Below are positions 52,945-61,186 of a DNA stretch of 64,000 nt, piece by piece. The number at the start of each line of letters is the position of its first letter. Position 1 is the stretch's first letter. The translations under genes were made by a program, and so were the position numbers. Source of the stretch: an uncultured Bacteroidota bacterium. GTDB taxonomy: Bacteria > Bacteroidota > Bacteroidia > Chitinophagales > Chitinophagaceae. The notes below the pieces were generated by a model. That model searched no databases. It worked only from the letters and a program-made list of their open reading frames with translations, and had not been told where the DNA came from. The stretch spans positions 1 to 64,000 of the forward strand of contig CAINUN010000016.1 of assembly GCA_903853805.1 (NCBI GenBank), read 5' to 3'.

Positions 52945-54675
52945 ATGAAAAAGACATTTAACTTAACTGTATTTTTATTATTGTTTACTATCTTAAAGGT
53001 ATCGGGTAAAAACTATGAATGGGCATGGATGTATGGAGACAGTAATTTTATTACACATGCACATTATGGAATTAAGGGGGTGCCTTCAATAAATAATTAT
53101 CCCGGGTTTAGATATTGGACCATGAATTGGAAAGATACTTCCAACAATTTTTGGGTATTTGGGGGGTTTAATATCCAAGCAAATAAAATGAATGATTTAT
53201 GGCGGTATGATTTTTCAACAAATGAATGGACATGGATGAGTGGTGATACGATTGTGAACCAACATGGGGTTTATTCACCCAAAGGAGTGTCTTCTCCTAT
53301 AAATACTCCTGGTGCTAGACAAAAGGGAATAACTTGGGTTGACAAAGAGAATAATTTGTGGCTGTATGGGGGCGATGGGTATGTAGCAGACACTCTTGGA
53401 TATATCAATGACTTTTGGAAATACAATATTTGGACAAATGAATGGACTTGGGTAAATGGGGACAGTAATGGTTGTTGGCAATTTGGGGACTATGGAACTA
53501 AGGGGGTGTATTCAATATTAAACAATCCTGCCGCAAGACGGGATGCTAGTTCATGGACAGACTCTGTTGGGAATTTATGGTTATTTGGGGGGCAAACGCC
53601 GTCATGGGGTAGTAGAAATGACTTATGGAAATACGATATTTCTTTGAATCAATGGATGTGGGTAAAAGGTGACATGGCAGGAAATGAATTTGCGGTATGG
53701 GGAACTAAGGGAGTTCCTGATATTAATTCAAAACCTAGAGGGAAATCGGCAGCTGTATATTGGATAGATAATTTTGGAAATTTTTGGGTATGGGGTAATG
53801 GACAAGATATGTGGCGATATGAAATGGCAACGAATACATGGACATGGATGAGTGGTGATACAATGGGTAACATAATTGCGGATTATGGAGAAAAGTTTAT
53901 TTCTGCCCCTAATAATATACCGCCTGCAATTTCGTCAGGTGCTAGCAATTGGGTTGATTATGACAATAATTTGTGGTTGTATGGTGGATATTCAATAGGG
54001 TTAAATTCTCGTAATACGCTATGGAAATACAATACAATTATTAATGAATGGACTTGGGTGGGCGGAGATGATACTGTTAATAATCTTGCTTATAGCTATG
54101 GAGTACAAGGTGTTTTTACAGATAAACATTATCCTTCGCAAGGGTATTCTTTTAGAGATAAGATGGGAAATTTTTGGCTATTAAATAATTATTTGAATTT
54201 TTGGAAACTTAACATTTGTGGTGATGATTTGCCTAATATCACTCGTTCGGGTTCTACATTAATATCTACAAATGTTTTCAGCAATTATCAATGGTATAGA
54301 AATGATACATTAATTGTAGGTGCTAACGGACCTTCTTTAAGTTTAAGTCAAGAAGCGGTATATTATTTGGTTGTTACAGATAGTATTGGTTGTGAAACGA
54401 AATCGAACATCATTAGTACTATAACAGGTATTGGTGATGTTAATGTTATGAAGTTTATTGTTTCACCCAACCCTAGTACTGGTATATTTTATATTGAGGG
54501 TAAAAAGGAATTTCAATATGAAGTGATTGATGTTTTGGGTAAAAAAGTTGTAGAAGATTTTTCATTAAATAGGAAGGGGACTATTAATTTATTTGAGCAA
54601 CCAAAAGGAATTTATTTCATAAGGATAATAACAAGTGATAATGAAAACGAAGTTGTAAAACTTCTTTTACAATAG
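52945..54675 (+). CDS. Kelch-type beta-propeller protein with T9SS type A tail
   Basis: A 576-residue secreted protein. The signal peptide (LTVFLLLFTILKVSG) is followed by a propeller of six repeats. Each has a W-x-W motif (at about W26, W95, W167, W237, W299 and W369; spacing 62-72 residues) and matching pieces KGVxSxxNxPGAR, NLWLFGG and NDLWKYD. An Ig-like segment (about 425-495) and a T9SS type A tail (KFIVSPNPSTGIFYIEGKKE onward) complete it. It is likely displayed on the surface or released. Ligand or enzymatic role is unknown; the fold is also used by galactose oxidase, but its copper ligands are not evident. Confidence 0.85.
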   Translation: MKKTFNLTVFLLLFTILKVSGKNYEWAWMYGDSNFITHAHYGIKGVPSINNYPGFRYWTMNWKDTSNNFWVFGGFNIQANKMNDLWRYDFSTNEWTWMSGDTIVNQHGVYSPKGVSSPINTPGARQKGITWVDKENNLWLYGGDGYVADTLGYINDFWKYNIWTNEWTWVNGDSNGCWQFGDYGTKGVYSILNNPAARRDASSWTDSVGNLWLFGGQTPSWGSRNDLWKYDISLNQWMWVKGDMAGNEFAVWGTKGVPDINSKPRGKSAAVYWIDNFGNFWVWGNGQDMWRYEMATNTWTWMSGDTMGNIIADYGEKFISAPNNIPPAISSGASNWVDYDNNLWLYGGYSIGLNSRNTLWKYNTIINEWTWVGGDDTVNNLAYSYGVQGVFTDKHYPSQGYSFRDKMGNFWLLNNYLNFWKLNICGDDLPNITRSGSTLISTNVFSNYQWYRNDTLIVGANGPSLSLSQEAVYYLVVTDSIGCETKSNIISTITGIGDVNVMKFIVSPNPSTGIFYIEGKKEFQYEVIDVLGKKVVEDFSLNRKGTINLFEQPKGIYFIRIITSDNENEVVKLLLQ

Positions 54676-54684
54676 ATTCAAAAC

Positions 54685-54715
54685 AAAAGCCGCCCAACCA
54701 TGAGCGGCTTTATTA
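54685..54715 (+). terminator. Rho-independent terminator after the kelch gene
   Basis: AAAGCCGC and GCGGCTTT form an 8-bp stem with loop CCAACCATGA, followed by a T-rich stretch. The convergent unknown gene ends 18 bp farther on. Confidence 0.8.
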
Positions 54716-54732
54716 TTTTAGAAGGGCTTGAT

Positions 54733-55464
54733 TTATTTTTTCTTAGGTCGGGTGAATTTGATACTGTTCACCATTTTATATTCGGGAGAGGAGGCTCCGA
54801 AGGCGCCTTTGAGGTATTCTTTGCAGGTTTGAGCAAGATCGACTATTCCTGTTTTTTCGGTGTAGAGGGCTTTGTTTCTTGTAGTGCGTGCTACTTCGAG
54901 GGGTGCAAGGATGGCGCCTATGCCATCGTTAGCAGTTTTCATACTTGCTGCTAATGTGGTGAGTGCTGTGGTTTTGAGGTCGGCTTCGTTGGGGTTGTAG
55001 TTGGTAGCATCTGCTTTCAAAAGTTCGACAAGTTGTTTGAAGGATTCTTGTTTTTGAATAAAACCAAGATGGCTGTTGGAAACGGAGTTGGGGTCGGGTG
55101 TGCCGTTGGGTAGTGTATCTACTTTGACATTGGAACCACGGAAGCGGTCGGCAAGTCCTTTGGCATCTGCTTTGGCTTGGTCGGTAGCCTTTGAGCTATT
55201 GTACATTGCCAACATTCTTGTAACCAATTTGTCGGTTGGTTCGAAGATAATTTCGCGATTGTTGATGGGATTTTTTGTGGTTGGGGCAATGGTTAATATT
55301 GCTTGATGAGCGGTGTCGGCAGCTGTCCAAACAGTTGTCATGTTTGGAATTTTGATGTCGGGGTTGCTCGTGTTGTAACCTGCGCCTATTGCGGTTATTT
55401 TGTCAATTACTAACTTGAAATTGTTGACGTTTATACCGTGTCCTGTTTCGGAATTAGAAGCCAT
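54733..55464 (-). CDS. Conserved hypothetical protein (243 aa)
   Basis: I do not recognise a family. The protein has no signal peptide or membrane segment. It is mainly helical with a Pro/Thr-rich middle (VDTLPNGTPDPNSVSNSHLG), a long helical centre (ESFKQLVELLKADATNYNP) and a basic end (KFTRPKKK). The N-terminal VNNFKLVIDKITAIGAGYN and the region TKNPINNREIIFEPTDKLV look like a compact helical bundle. It lies convergent with the kelch gene and 104 bp after the OstA-like gene's minus-strand neighbourhood. Confidence 0.6.
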   Translation of the reverse strand: MASNSETGHGINVNNFKLVIDKITAIGAGYNTSNPDIKIPNMTTVWTAADTAHQAILTIAPTTKNPINNREIIFEPTDKLVTRMLAMYNSSKATDQAKADAKGLADRFRGSNVKVDTLPNGTPDPNSVSNSHLGFIQKQESFKQLVELLKADATNYNPNEADLKTTALTTLAASMKTANDGIGAILAPLEVARTTRNKALYTEKTGIVDLAQTCKEYLKGAFGASSPEYKMVNSIKFTRPKKK

Positions 55465-55568
55465 GATAAAATGTTTTTACAAAAATAAAAACAGATGAAA
55501 ATTAAACAATCAACAATGACGAGAATCATCATTTTTTGGGATGTGGATTGCAGCGTTGTATTGGTTCT

Positions 55569-57305
55569 TTACTTCTTCTTACCCTTTTTCTTTTTAGTCT
55601 CTTTCTTGGGTTCGGTGGCTTTTGGGGTTGCTTCTGCTTGTTTTTCTAGTGCCTTCTCTTCTTCGCTTTCAAACATAAATAACTCTGACACACTACGGGG
55701 TCTTAGCCCTTCATCCCAACGAAAACCATTGAGGCGCAGTTCTTCCATCTTTGCCTGCTTCATGGGGGTCATGGTTTGCTTGATTTCTTGTTCGAAAACT
55801 ATTTTTTCAATCTTATTGCTATCGAAAAACACTTTCATTTTATCGCTCGAAGCCTGATTGACACCCATATAAGCGCCGTCGTCATCGGTGGCATAATATA
55901 TGGCTTCGGCATTGGGGAAGACAATGATTTCTTTGAGCACATTGCTATCGAAAATGCCAGTCATTGTTTTGCCTTGAATTTGGTCGTACATATTGGCTTT
56001 CTCGGGTCCGCTGCGCGAAACGGAAATAGCATTTTTAGGAATAAAAAGTTTGTCGAGTTTGTTGTTGGCGATGAAAAGCATAATGGTATCGCCGGTGATT
56101 TGTCCTTTCCTTGTCCAAGCTATAGGGTCTTTCATAAGGCGCATAATAGAGTCTTGCTGCGAGAAACTGATGCTATCGCCCCGCGCCTGAAGACTATCGG
56201 AAAATACAAGTACGTGATGAAAACCAATGAAGAAGCGCTTGATGGTGGAGTCGGCCTGCATGGTATCGGCAACGACCACTTTCTTGATTTTTGTTTTAGA
56301 AGAAAGCTCTTTCTTTTCTGTTTGAATAGAATCTGTTTGCACATTTACAGGCGCAACATAAAATGTATCGGCACGGATGTATAAGCTGTCGTTGACATTT
56401 GCCTTCTTCATCACCGGTTTTTGATAAGCACGAGTTTGCCTTGTCTTTTCATTATAAACAGCCAACCCACAATAAAGCGTGGTGTGCATGGCGGTATCTA
56501 AGGCATAAACATTTCCTTTGGCAATGCCAATGCCTGTTCTTTTATCATAGTCGAGGAAGTCGGCTTCTATGTATTGGTCTTTGTTTTCGGCAGAAGAACG
56601 CTCGCGAAAATGTGCCACTTCGTTTTTGCCATCCCAAGTGCCGCTATTGGTAATGAGCTTTGATTTATCACTGATGACGGTTGATGAGCCAAAGAAAGTG
56701 ACCATCTTGGTTTCGGTATTATAGCCAAGGTCGGTAGAAGTGACATTGTATTGCGGGTCAGTTACATACACATCCTCCGAAAACCGTGCGTCTTTTTCTT
56801 TGACATGATAAACACCAATGTTGCTCGACACTGTAGTTGCTTCCGATTTCAAAGTGCCGCCGTTGTTATAGCTGCCTATTTTATTGCCGAGGTCATAATT
56901 CAATTCCTCCGACCAAAGCGAGTTTTTACCATCAGAAAGAGTTACGTCGCCATGGAGATAAGCCAATTTGGTATTGCCAGTATAACGCAGATAATTACTC
57001 ATCACCGAAGTACCCCCTGCCTGCACAATATTGACATTGCCAAAGGCTTCCATATTGTTGGCCTCTTGATTGAGAAAAGCTGTGTCGCAAGTCATTACAG
57101 TTGTGCCTTGACTGAGACGCACATCGCCATAAAACCTAAAAATAGTTGCGGTATCGGTTTTGTCTTGCACCAAACGCTTAGCCCCTTCAATATTGATGGA
57201 CATGGTGCCTGCTGTGTCTTTAGCCTGCTGTGCATTTGCCAAAAAAGCAAAAACCATCAGACAACATGCACAGAGGATGTTTATTTTATACTTAAAAAAG
57301 CTCAA
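55569..57305 (-). CDS. OstA/LptA-like protein
   Basis: A 578-residue envelope protein. The start is TTG at 57305, giving MSFFKYKINILCACCLMVFAFLANAQ, a signal peptide; no ATG fits. The N-terminal half has OstA-like beta-strand repeats (FYGDVRLSQGTTVMTCDTAF, LHGDVTLSDGKNSLWSEEL) as in LptA and LptD N-domains. It would bind lipopolysaccharide or another lipid in the periplasm. The second half is beta-rich, and the C-terminus is Lys/Glu-rich (EPKKETKKKKGKKK). It follows the MCE gene by 15 bp, so the pair forms an outer-membrane lipid-handling operon. The C-terminal half does not look like an LptD barrel. Confidence 0.82.
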   Translation of the reverse strand: MSFFKYKINILCACCLMVFAFLANAQQAKDTAGTMSINIEGAKRLVQDKTDTATIFRFYGDVRLSQGTTVMTCDTAFLNQEANNMEAFGNVNIVQAGGTSVMSNYLRYTGNTKLAYLHGDVTLSDGKNSLWSEELNYDLGNKIGSYNNGGTLKSEATTVSSNIGVYHVKEKDARFSEDVYVTDPQYNVTSTDLGYNTETKMVTFFGSSTVISDKSKLITNSGTWDGKNEVAHFRERSSAENKDQYIEADFLDYDKRTGIGIAKGNVYALDTAMHTTLYCGLAVYNEKTRQTRAYQKPVMKKANVNDSLYIRADTFYVAPVNVQTDSIQTEKKELSSKTKIKKVVVADTMQADSTIKRFFIGFHHVLVFSDSLQARGDSISFSQQDSIMRLMKDPIAWTRKGQITGDTIMLFIANNKLDKLFIPKNAISVSRSGPEKANMYDQIQGKTMTGIFDSNVLKEIIVFPNAEAIYYATDDDGAYMGVNQASSDKMKVFFDSNKIEKIVFEQEIKQTMTPMKQAKMEELRLNGFRWDEGLRPRSVSELFMFESEEEKALEKQAEATPKATEPKKETKKKKGKKK

Positions 57306-57320
57306 AGGAAAAGTGACAGT

Positions 57321-58265
57321 TTAATCTTTATGACGTCCAAAGATAGAAACATTGATGTAGCGGTGAGGATGGGCTTTCATATCTGCCATCAATTCGTCTA
57401 AAGATTTAAGAGAAGAAGTAAGGTTATTGTACAAACCTTTGTCGTTCATCATCATACCCACACTCCCCTCTTTACTATTCATTTTTTGAGAAAGAGATTT
57501 CAATTCTTTCACAGTTTTTTCCAACTCTTCAATAGTTTCTTTTAAAGGAGCGCTAGCAACTTGTTCTGATATTTTATCGGTATTGGCAATGATATGGTTG
57601 ATGTGTTCGTTGTTCTTAGCAAGGTTAGTGCTGATACTGTTGGTGTTGTCAATAATCGAATTCACTTTACCTGTTTGAGCATTCAAACTGTTGGATAGAG
57701 CTGCAAAATTGGCGGTAATTTCTTCGATACTAGCAACGCTATGTTGAATGCTCGTTCTTGTGCGAACATCTAATACAGCATTGATGCCAGCGAGGGCGGT
57801 ATCAAGAATGTTTACTGTTTTACGAAGGTCACGAAGAAGAGGAGTTACCTCTGCTGAAACCGCTTCAATAGCACCATCTTCCAATCCAGTACCGAGTGTA
57901 TCATCATCTTGAATGATTTGAGTAGCAGTACCTAATTCAAGGCTTACTGCTTTGGTGCCCAACAAATCCATTGACGAAAGCTTTGCTATGGTTCCTTGGG
58001 GTAGTTCAGCTTTTTTATTTACCGCCAATTTTACCATTACTTTTCCTCCCTCTACTAACTCTATCTTCACTACCCTACCCACCGTCAATCCTTTGATTTG
58101 AACAGGGGAAGAAGGTTGCAAACCTTGAACATTGGTATAGAATACGTAATAGTTGTTTTCACCAGAGAAAATATTGGCTCCTTTTAAAAGATAAAAGCCA
58201 ATTATTAATACTAAGAGTGAAATAGTCACTAAAGCACCAATTCTTACTTCTTTGGAAATGCGCAT
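57321..58265 (-). CDS. MlaD-type MCE lipid transport protein
   Basis: A 314-residue membrane-anchored MCE protein. One membrane helix is at about residues 8-26 (IGALVTISLLVLIIGFYLL), followed by the MCE domain (YYVFYTNVQGLQPSSPVQI, about 37-120) and a long coiled coil (about 140-290). In Mla systems it passes phospholipids between the membranes. No ATPase or permease gene (mlaE, mlaF) is present here. TACCTTTG upstream is a probable promoter. It leads the MCE-OstA operon. Confidence 0.88.
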   Translation of the reverse strand: MRISKEVRIGALVTISLLVLIIGFYLLKGANIFSGENNYYVFYTNVQGLQPSSPVQIKGLTVGRVVKIELVEGGKVMVKLAVNKKAELPQGTIAKLSSMDLLGTKAVSLELGTATQIIQDDDTLGTGLEDGAIEAVSAEVTPLLRDLRKTVNILDTALAGINAVLDVRTRTSIQHSVASIEEITANFAALSNSLNAQTGKVNSIIDNTNSISTNLAKNNEHINHIIANTDKISEQVASAPLKETIEELEKTVKELKSLSQKMNSKEGSVGMMMNDKGLYNNLTSSLKSLDELMADMKAHPHRYINVSIFGRHKD

Positions 58266-58281
58266 AATTAAATTTCAGGGC

Positions 58282-58289
58282 AAAGGTAA
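58282..58289 (-). promoter_or_regulatory. Promoter -7 element of the MCE-OstA operon
   Basis: The minus strand reads TACCTTTG, 17 bp before the ATG at 58265. Confidence 0.5.
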
Positions 58290-58362
58290 TGGAAGTAGAA
58301 AACAAAAATTATTAAGATAGTAATCTCAATCGTTGAGAAAAACATAAAAAATATGCAGCAGC

Positions 58363-58393
58363 AAAAAAGCTACTCCAATTCGGAATAGCTTTT
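58363..58393 (-). terminator. Terminator after the di-haem peroxidase-like gene
   Basis: AAAAGCTACTCC pairs with GGAATAGCTTTT (one mismatch) around AATTC, and is followed on the minus strand by a T run. It starts about 20 bp after the stop at 58413. Confidence 0.8.
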
Positions 58394-58412
58394 AGTTAAT
58401 ATTGGCAATAAC

Positions 58413-59426
58413 CTATAGCGCTGAAAAACTAGTATCAGATATGTAAGTGTTGTCAGTAAAAGTTTTCAAGAATTGTATAAGTTGGTATTTTTCTTGATCG
58501 GATAGTTTTAGTCCATTCACTTTTCCCGGCTTGGTCATAATAGGGTCGAGATTTGAAACTTTTCTCATACCACTATTGTAAAACTCCACTACTTCTTCTA
58601 AAGACTTATATCGACCGTCATGCATAAAGTAAGAACGCAAGGCAACATTGTGGAGGTTTGCAGTTCTGAATTTCCCCAAATCAAGATTGTTCTTAGTAAC
58701 ATTATAATGTCCTTTGTCTGCTTCTTTATTATACAAACTATCTAAACCTGTATTATGCATTAAATTGTCAGATAGCATAGGATTGGTGTGGCAATGAAAA
58801 CAATCTCCTTTTTCAGTAAAGAAAATTTTCCTTCCCTCTTCTTCATCATTGGTAAGCGATGCTTCTCCTAATAAATATTTATCGTACTTGGAATTTTTGG
58901 AAATCATGGTTCTAGTAAATTGAGCCATGGCATAAGCTAGTTCCTTATAAGTAATCTTATCAACACCGAAGTAAGATTTGAAAAGGGATTTGTATTGAGG
59001 AATATTGTTGATCTTATTGAGGTCTGCTTTAAAAAAATCTTTTACTTCAAAAAACATGAGGTCTTCTAGGGATCCTTTTTGAGAGCCATCCCACATGTAA
59101 TTAGTGTACCAAGCAAGATTTACATGAGGCAATACTGGCATGACGTTTAGATACATGTCTGTCTGAGTAAATCCTAACTGCTGTAGATGACATTGAGCAC
59201 AGTATCTTCCATCGTTAGATAGTTGTGGGTCGTAATAAAGCATTCTCCCCAATTTTATTTTTTCTACACAAGGTTCATTATCCGAAGGAATTACCATGTC
59301 TGGATAAAAAGCTGGCGGTACGATTTTGTAGGGGGTTAATTTAATGAGATTACCATTGTCAGAGCTTTTTTTACATGCTGCAAAACAAACTACAATTAGA
59401 AATAGAATTAACCCAAATCGTTTCAT
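58413..59426 (-). CDS. Di-haem cytochrome c peroxidase-like protein (MbnH/MauG type)
   Basis: A 337-residue lipoprotein (Cys18 in VVCFAACKK) with two c-type haem sites: C76-x2-C79-H80 (CAQCH) and C209-x2-C212-H213 (CFHCH). The fold order matches bacterial cytochrome c peroxidase and MauG. The gene follows an MbnP-like gene by 16 bp. In methanotrophs, MbnH oxidises a Trp of MbnP to kynurenine to make a copper site, so this protein may modify its neighbour. It could also be a plain peroxidase; the proposed role depends on the partner. Confidence 0.85.
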   Translation of the reverse strand: MKRFGLILFLIVVCFAACKKSSDNGNLIKLTPYKIVPPAFYPDMVIPSDNEPCVEKIKLGRMLYYDPQLSNDGRYCAQCHLQQLGFTQTDMYLNVMPVLPHVNLAWYTNYMWDGSQKGSLEDLMFFEVKDFFKADLNKINNIPQYKSLFKSYFGVDKITYKELAYAMAQFTRTMISKNSKYDKYLLGEASLTNDEEEGRKIFFTEKGDCFHCHTNPMLSDNLMHNTGLDSLYNKEADKGHYNVTKNNLDLGKFRTANLHNVALRSYFMHDGRYKSLEEVVEFYNSGMRKVSNLDPIMTKPGKVNGLKLSDQEKYQLIQFLKTFTDNTYISDTSFSAL

Positions 59427-59442
59427 AAATATAATTTCATTA

Positions 59443-60243
59443 TTATTGATAAATATCGAAGGCGTTCATTCCGTTTTCTTTTATCTGCCTCATTTTTGCT
59501 GTATCTCCCATGGTATAATTGTTACCATTTATGTCAAGGCTATACAAATTCGGTGATCTCCACCATTCATTTACATTCATCCTAAAATTAACGACATTCA
59601 CATTACCGGAAATAACTTTAAAGTTCATAGGTCTGTATTCTCCGTATGCAGCGTAACCGTTTGAACCAATGTGCATAGCAAAACCAGATTGGATTTTATG
59701 TGTTGTATTATTTTTCCAGTAACCCTCCATTTTCATAAAATGATAACCACCACCCATACTACTTGGCCATTCCATATTTACATTGTCATTGGTTGCTGGT
59801 AAATAACCATGAATATTACGGTTACTACCAATGCCAATTAAGTATGTGACTTTATCATAACTTCCGGTTGGTATATAAGACAGAATGATGCTATTATTTA
59901 TGTCACGTGCATTAATATACACAATTGTGTCAGCTGTATAATAAGCTTTATCGTTTCGCCAAAATGTAATGTTCGACAGATAGTATTCAAGTTTATAAAG
60001 ACTGAATTTTTCGCCTAAGGTCTTTTCATAGATTAAAGTGTCAAAAACAAGTGGTTTTAACGAAGTAGAAGTGTCGATAATCAATTCGTTCGTATTAGGA
60101 TCAAGTGTTTTATGCGTTAATCTATACTCGGCGTAATGGCTAATATTAATTCTGACAGTACCATTAAGAGGCAATTCATTTTGTTCTTTAGCACAAGAAA
60201 AAAGAAGCATAATGAAGATGGGTGCTAAAAACAATTTTTTCAT
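59443..60243 (-). CDS. MbnP-like copper-binding lipoprotein
   Basis: A 266-residue lipoprotein (Cys17 in LLFSCAKE) of the MbnP family. The hallmark NMEWPSSMGGGYHFMKMEGY is at about residues 156-175: W159 is the candidate Trp that could be converted to kynurenine, H168 follows, and FAMHIGSNG (H191) comes in the later strand. Known MbnP and CorA proteins bind copper through such Trp-derived and His residues; whether this protein binds copper is inference. The gene is first in a two-gene operon with the MbnH-type enzyme and divergent from a Crp/Fnr regulator. Confidence 0.82.
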   Translation of the reverse strand: MKKLFLAPIFIMLLFSCAKEQNELPLNGTVRINISHYAEYRLTHKTLDPNTNELIIDTSTSLKPLVFDTLIYEKTLGEKFSLYKLEYYLSNITFWRNDKAYYTADTIVYINARDINNSIILSYIPTGSYDKVTYLIGIGSNRNIHGYLPATNDNVNMEWPSSMGGGYHFMKMEGYWKNNTTHKIQSGFAMHIGSNGYAAYGEYRPMNFKVISGNVNVVNFRMNVNEWWRSPNLYSLDINGNNYTMGDTAKMRQIKENGMNAFDIYQ

Positions 60244-60331
60244 AGATTACATATTTACTGCCAAATTTAATGAATTATAGAGTTCAACCAACTTAGATTG
60301 TCAAAATAGCAGAAATGACTTAAAGATATTC

Positions 60332-60345
60332 ATGACCGCTGTCAT
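60332..60345. promoter_or_regulatory. Candidate operator palindrome between mbnP-like and crp-like genes
   Basis: ATGAC-CGCT-GTCAT is a perfect 5-bp dyad with a 4-base spacer, similar in layout to sites bound by Fnr/Dnr-type regulators. It lies 44 bp before the TACTTTTG element of the Crp/Fnr gene and 89 bp from the mbnP-like ATG, in the shared divergent region. Confidence 0.4.
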
Positions 60346-60388
60346 ATATCCTATTGATACACGTCAAGGAAAAGAGTGATCATGTGAG

Positions 60389-60396
60389 TACTTTTG
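60389..60396 (+). promoter_or_regulatory. Promoter -7 element of the Crp/Fnr gene
   Basis: TACTTTTG is an exact TAnnTTTG match, 20 bp before the GTG start. Confidence 0.45.
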
Positions 60397-60415
60397 TAAT
60401 AAATATTATTATCCT

Positions 60416-61141
60416 GTGAGAAAGAAATTTACCTTGCAAATGGAGCAAGCTAACTGTGAATTGAATTTCCCAATTATTTTTTCTTGCCTCACAATTGAAG
60501 AAAGGCAGTTGTTCGATGAAAACAAGTCAATATTATTTTTCAAAAAAGGCCAAAATATTTTTCATGAAGGAAATCATCCCGTTGGTTTGTTTTGTTTAGA
60601 TGCTGGGAAGGTAAAAATTGAACATAATGGAGATGAAGGGAAAATGCAAATTGTACGTTTGGCAAAAGTTGGTGACCTAATTGGATATCGCGCTCTTTTT
60701 TGTAATGAAAAATACAATGCTAATGCTGTGGCTTTAGAAGATGCAAGGATTTGTTTTTTCCCAAAAGAAATATTCTTTTATGTTTTAGATAAAAATAATG
60801 GTCTAGCACAAAATATGATCAAACTTCTTGCATCTGACTTAAGGCATGCTGAAGATCACATTACGGAACTTGCACAAAAACCCGTTAGAGAAAGAATGGC
60901 AAAAGCATTGTTGTTTTTAAAGGACACCTATGGTTTTGAGGAAGATAACGCAACCATCAATATATCATTAACTCGGGAAGAAATTGCTGATCTTGTTGGC
61001 ACTGCAACCGAAACATCAATAAGGCTCCTGTCGGAATTAAAACACGATGGTATTATTGAGTTTGTAGGAAGGAAAATAAAAATAATCAGCCTATCAAAGC
61101 TTTATAAAGCTGCACATCAATTTCAATTATCATTCAACTAA
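60416..61141 (+). CDS. Crp/Fnr-family transcriptional regulator
   Basis: A 241-residue regulator. The first codon is GTG at 60416; an ATG at 60440 (MEQANCELNFPIIF) would give 233 residues. The cyclic-nucleotide-type beta-barrel lies at about residues 20-130 (NIFHEGNHPVGLFCLDAGKV), with a long dimerisation helix (KNNGLAQNMIKLLASDLRHA). The winged HTH follows (TREEIADLVGTATETSIRLL, about 189-208). No cluster of Cys typical of Fnr [4Fe-4S] proteins is seen at the N-terminus (only one Cys there). It is divergent from the MbnP/MbnH pair, which it may control. Confidence 0.88.
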   Translation: MRKKFTLQMEQANCELNFPIIFSCLTIEERQLFDENKSILFFKKGQNIFHEGNHPVGLFCLDAGKVKIEHNGDEGKMQIVRLAKVGDLIGYRALFCNEKYNANAVALEDARICFFPKEIFFYVLDKNNGLAQNMIKLLASDLRHAEDHITELAQKPVRERMAKALLFLKDTYGFEEDNATINISLTREEIADLVGTATETSIRLLSELKHDGIIEFVGRKIKIISLSKLYKAAHQFQLSFN

Positions 61142-61172
61142 AAGAGCCACTAATAGTAAGTGGCTCTTTTAA
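61140..61172 (+). terminator. Terminator after the Crp/Fnr gene
   Basis: AAAGAGCCACT pairs with AGTGGCTCTTT around AATAGTA, followed by TTTT. It overlaps the stop codon and separates the convergent chaperone-like gene. Confidence 0.85.
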
Positions 61173-61186
61173 AATATCATTCCTGA

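Noticed and set aside
55776-56384. 202-codon plus-strand frame, and 56751-57401, opposite the OstA and MCE genes
   Set aside because: Antisense frames over clear minus-strand envelope genes; no signal peptide or family pattern.
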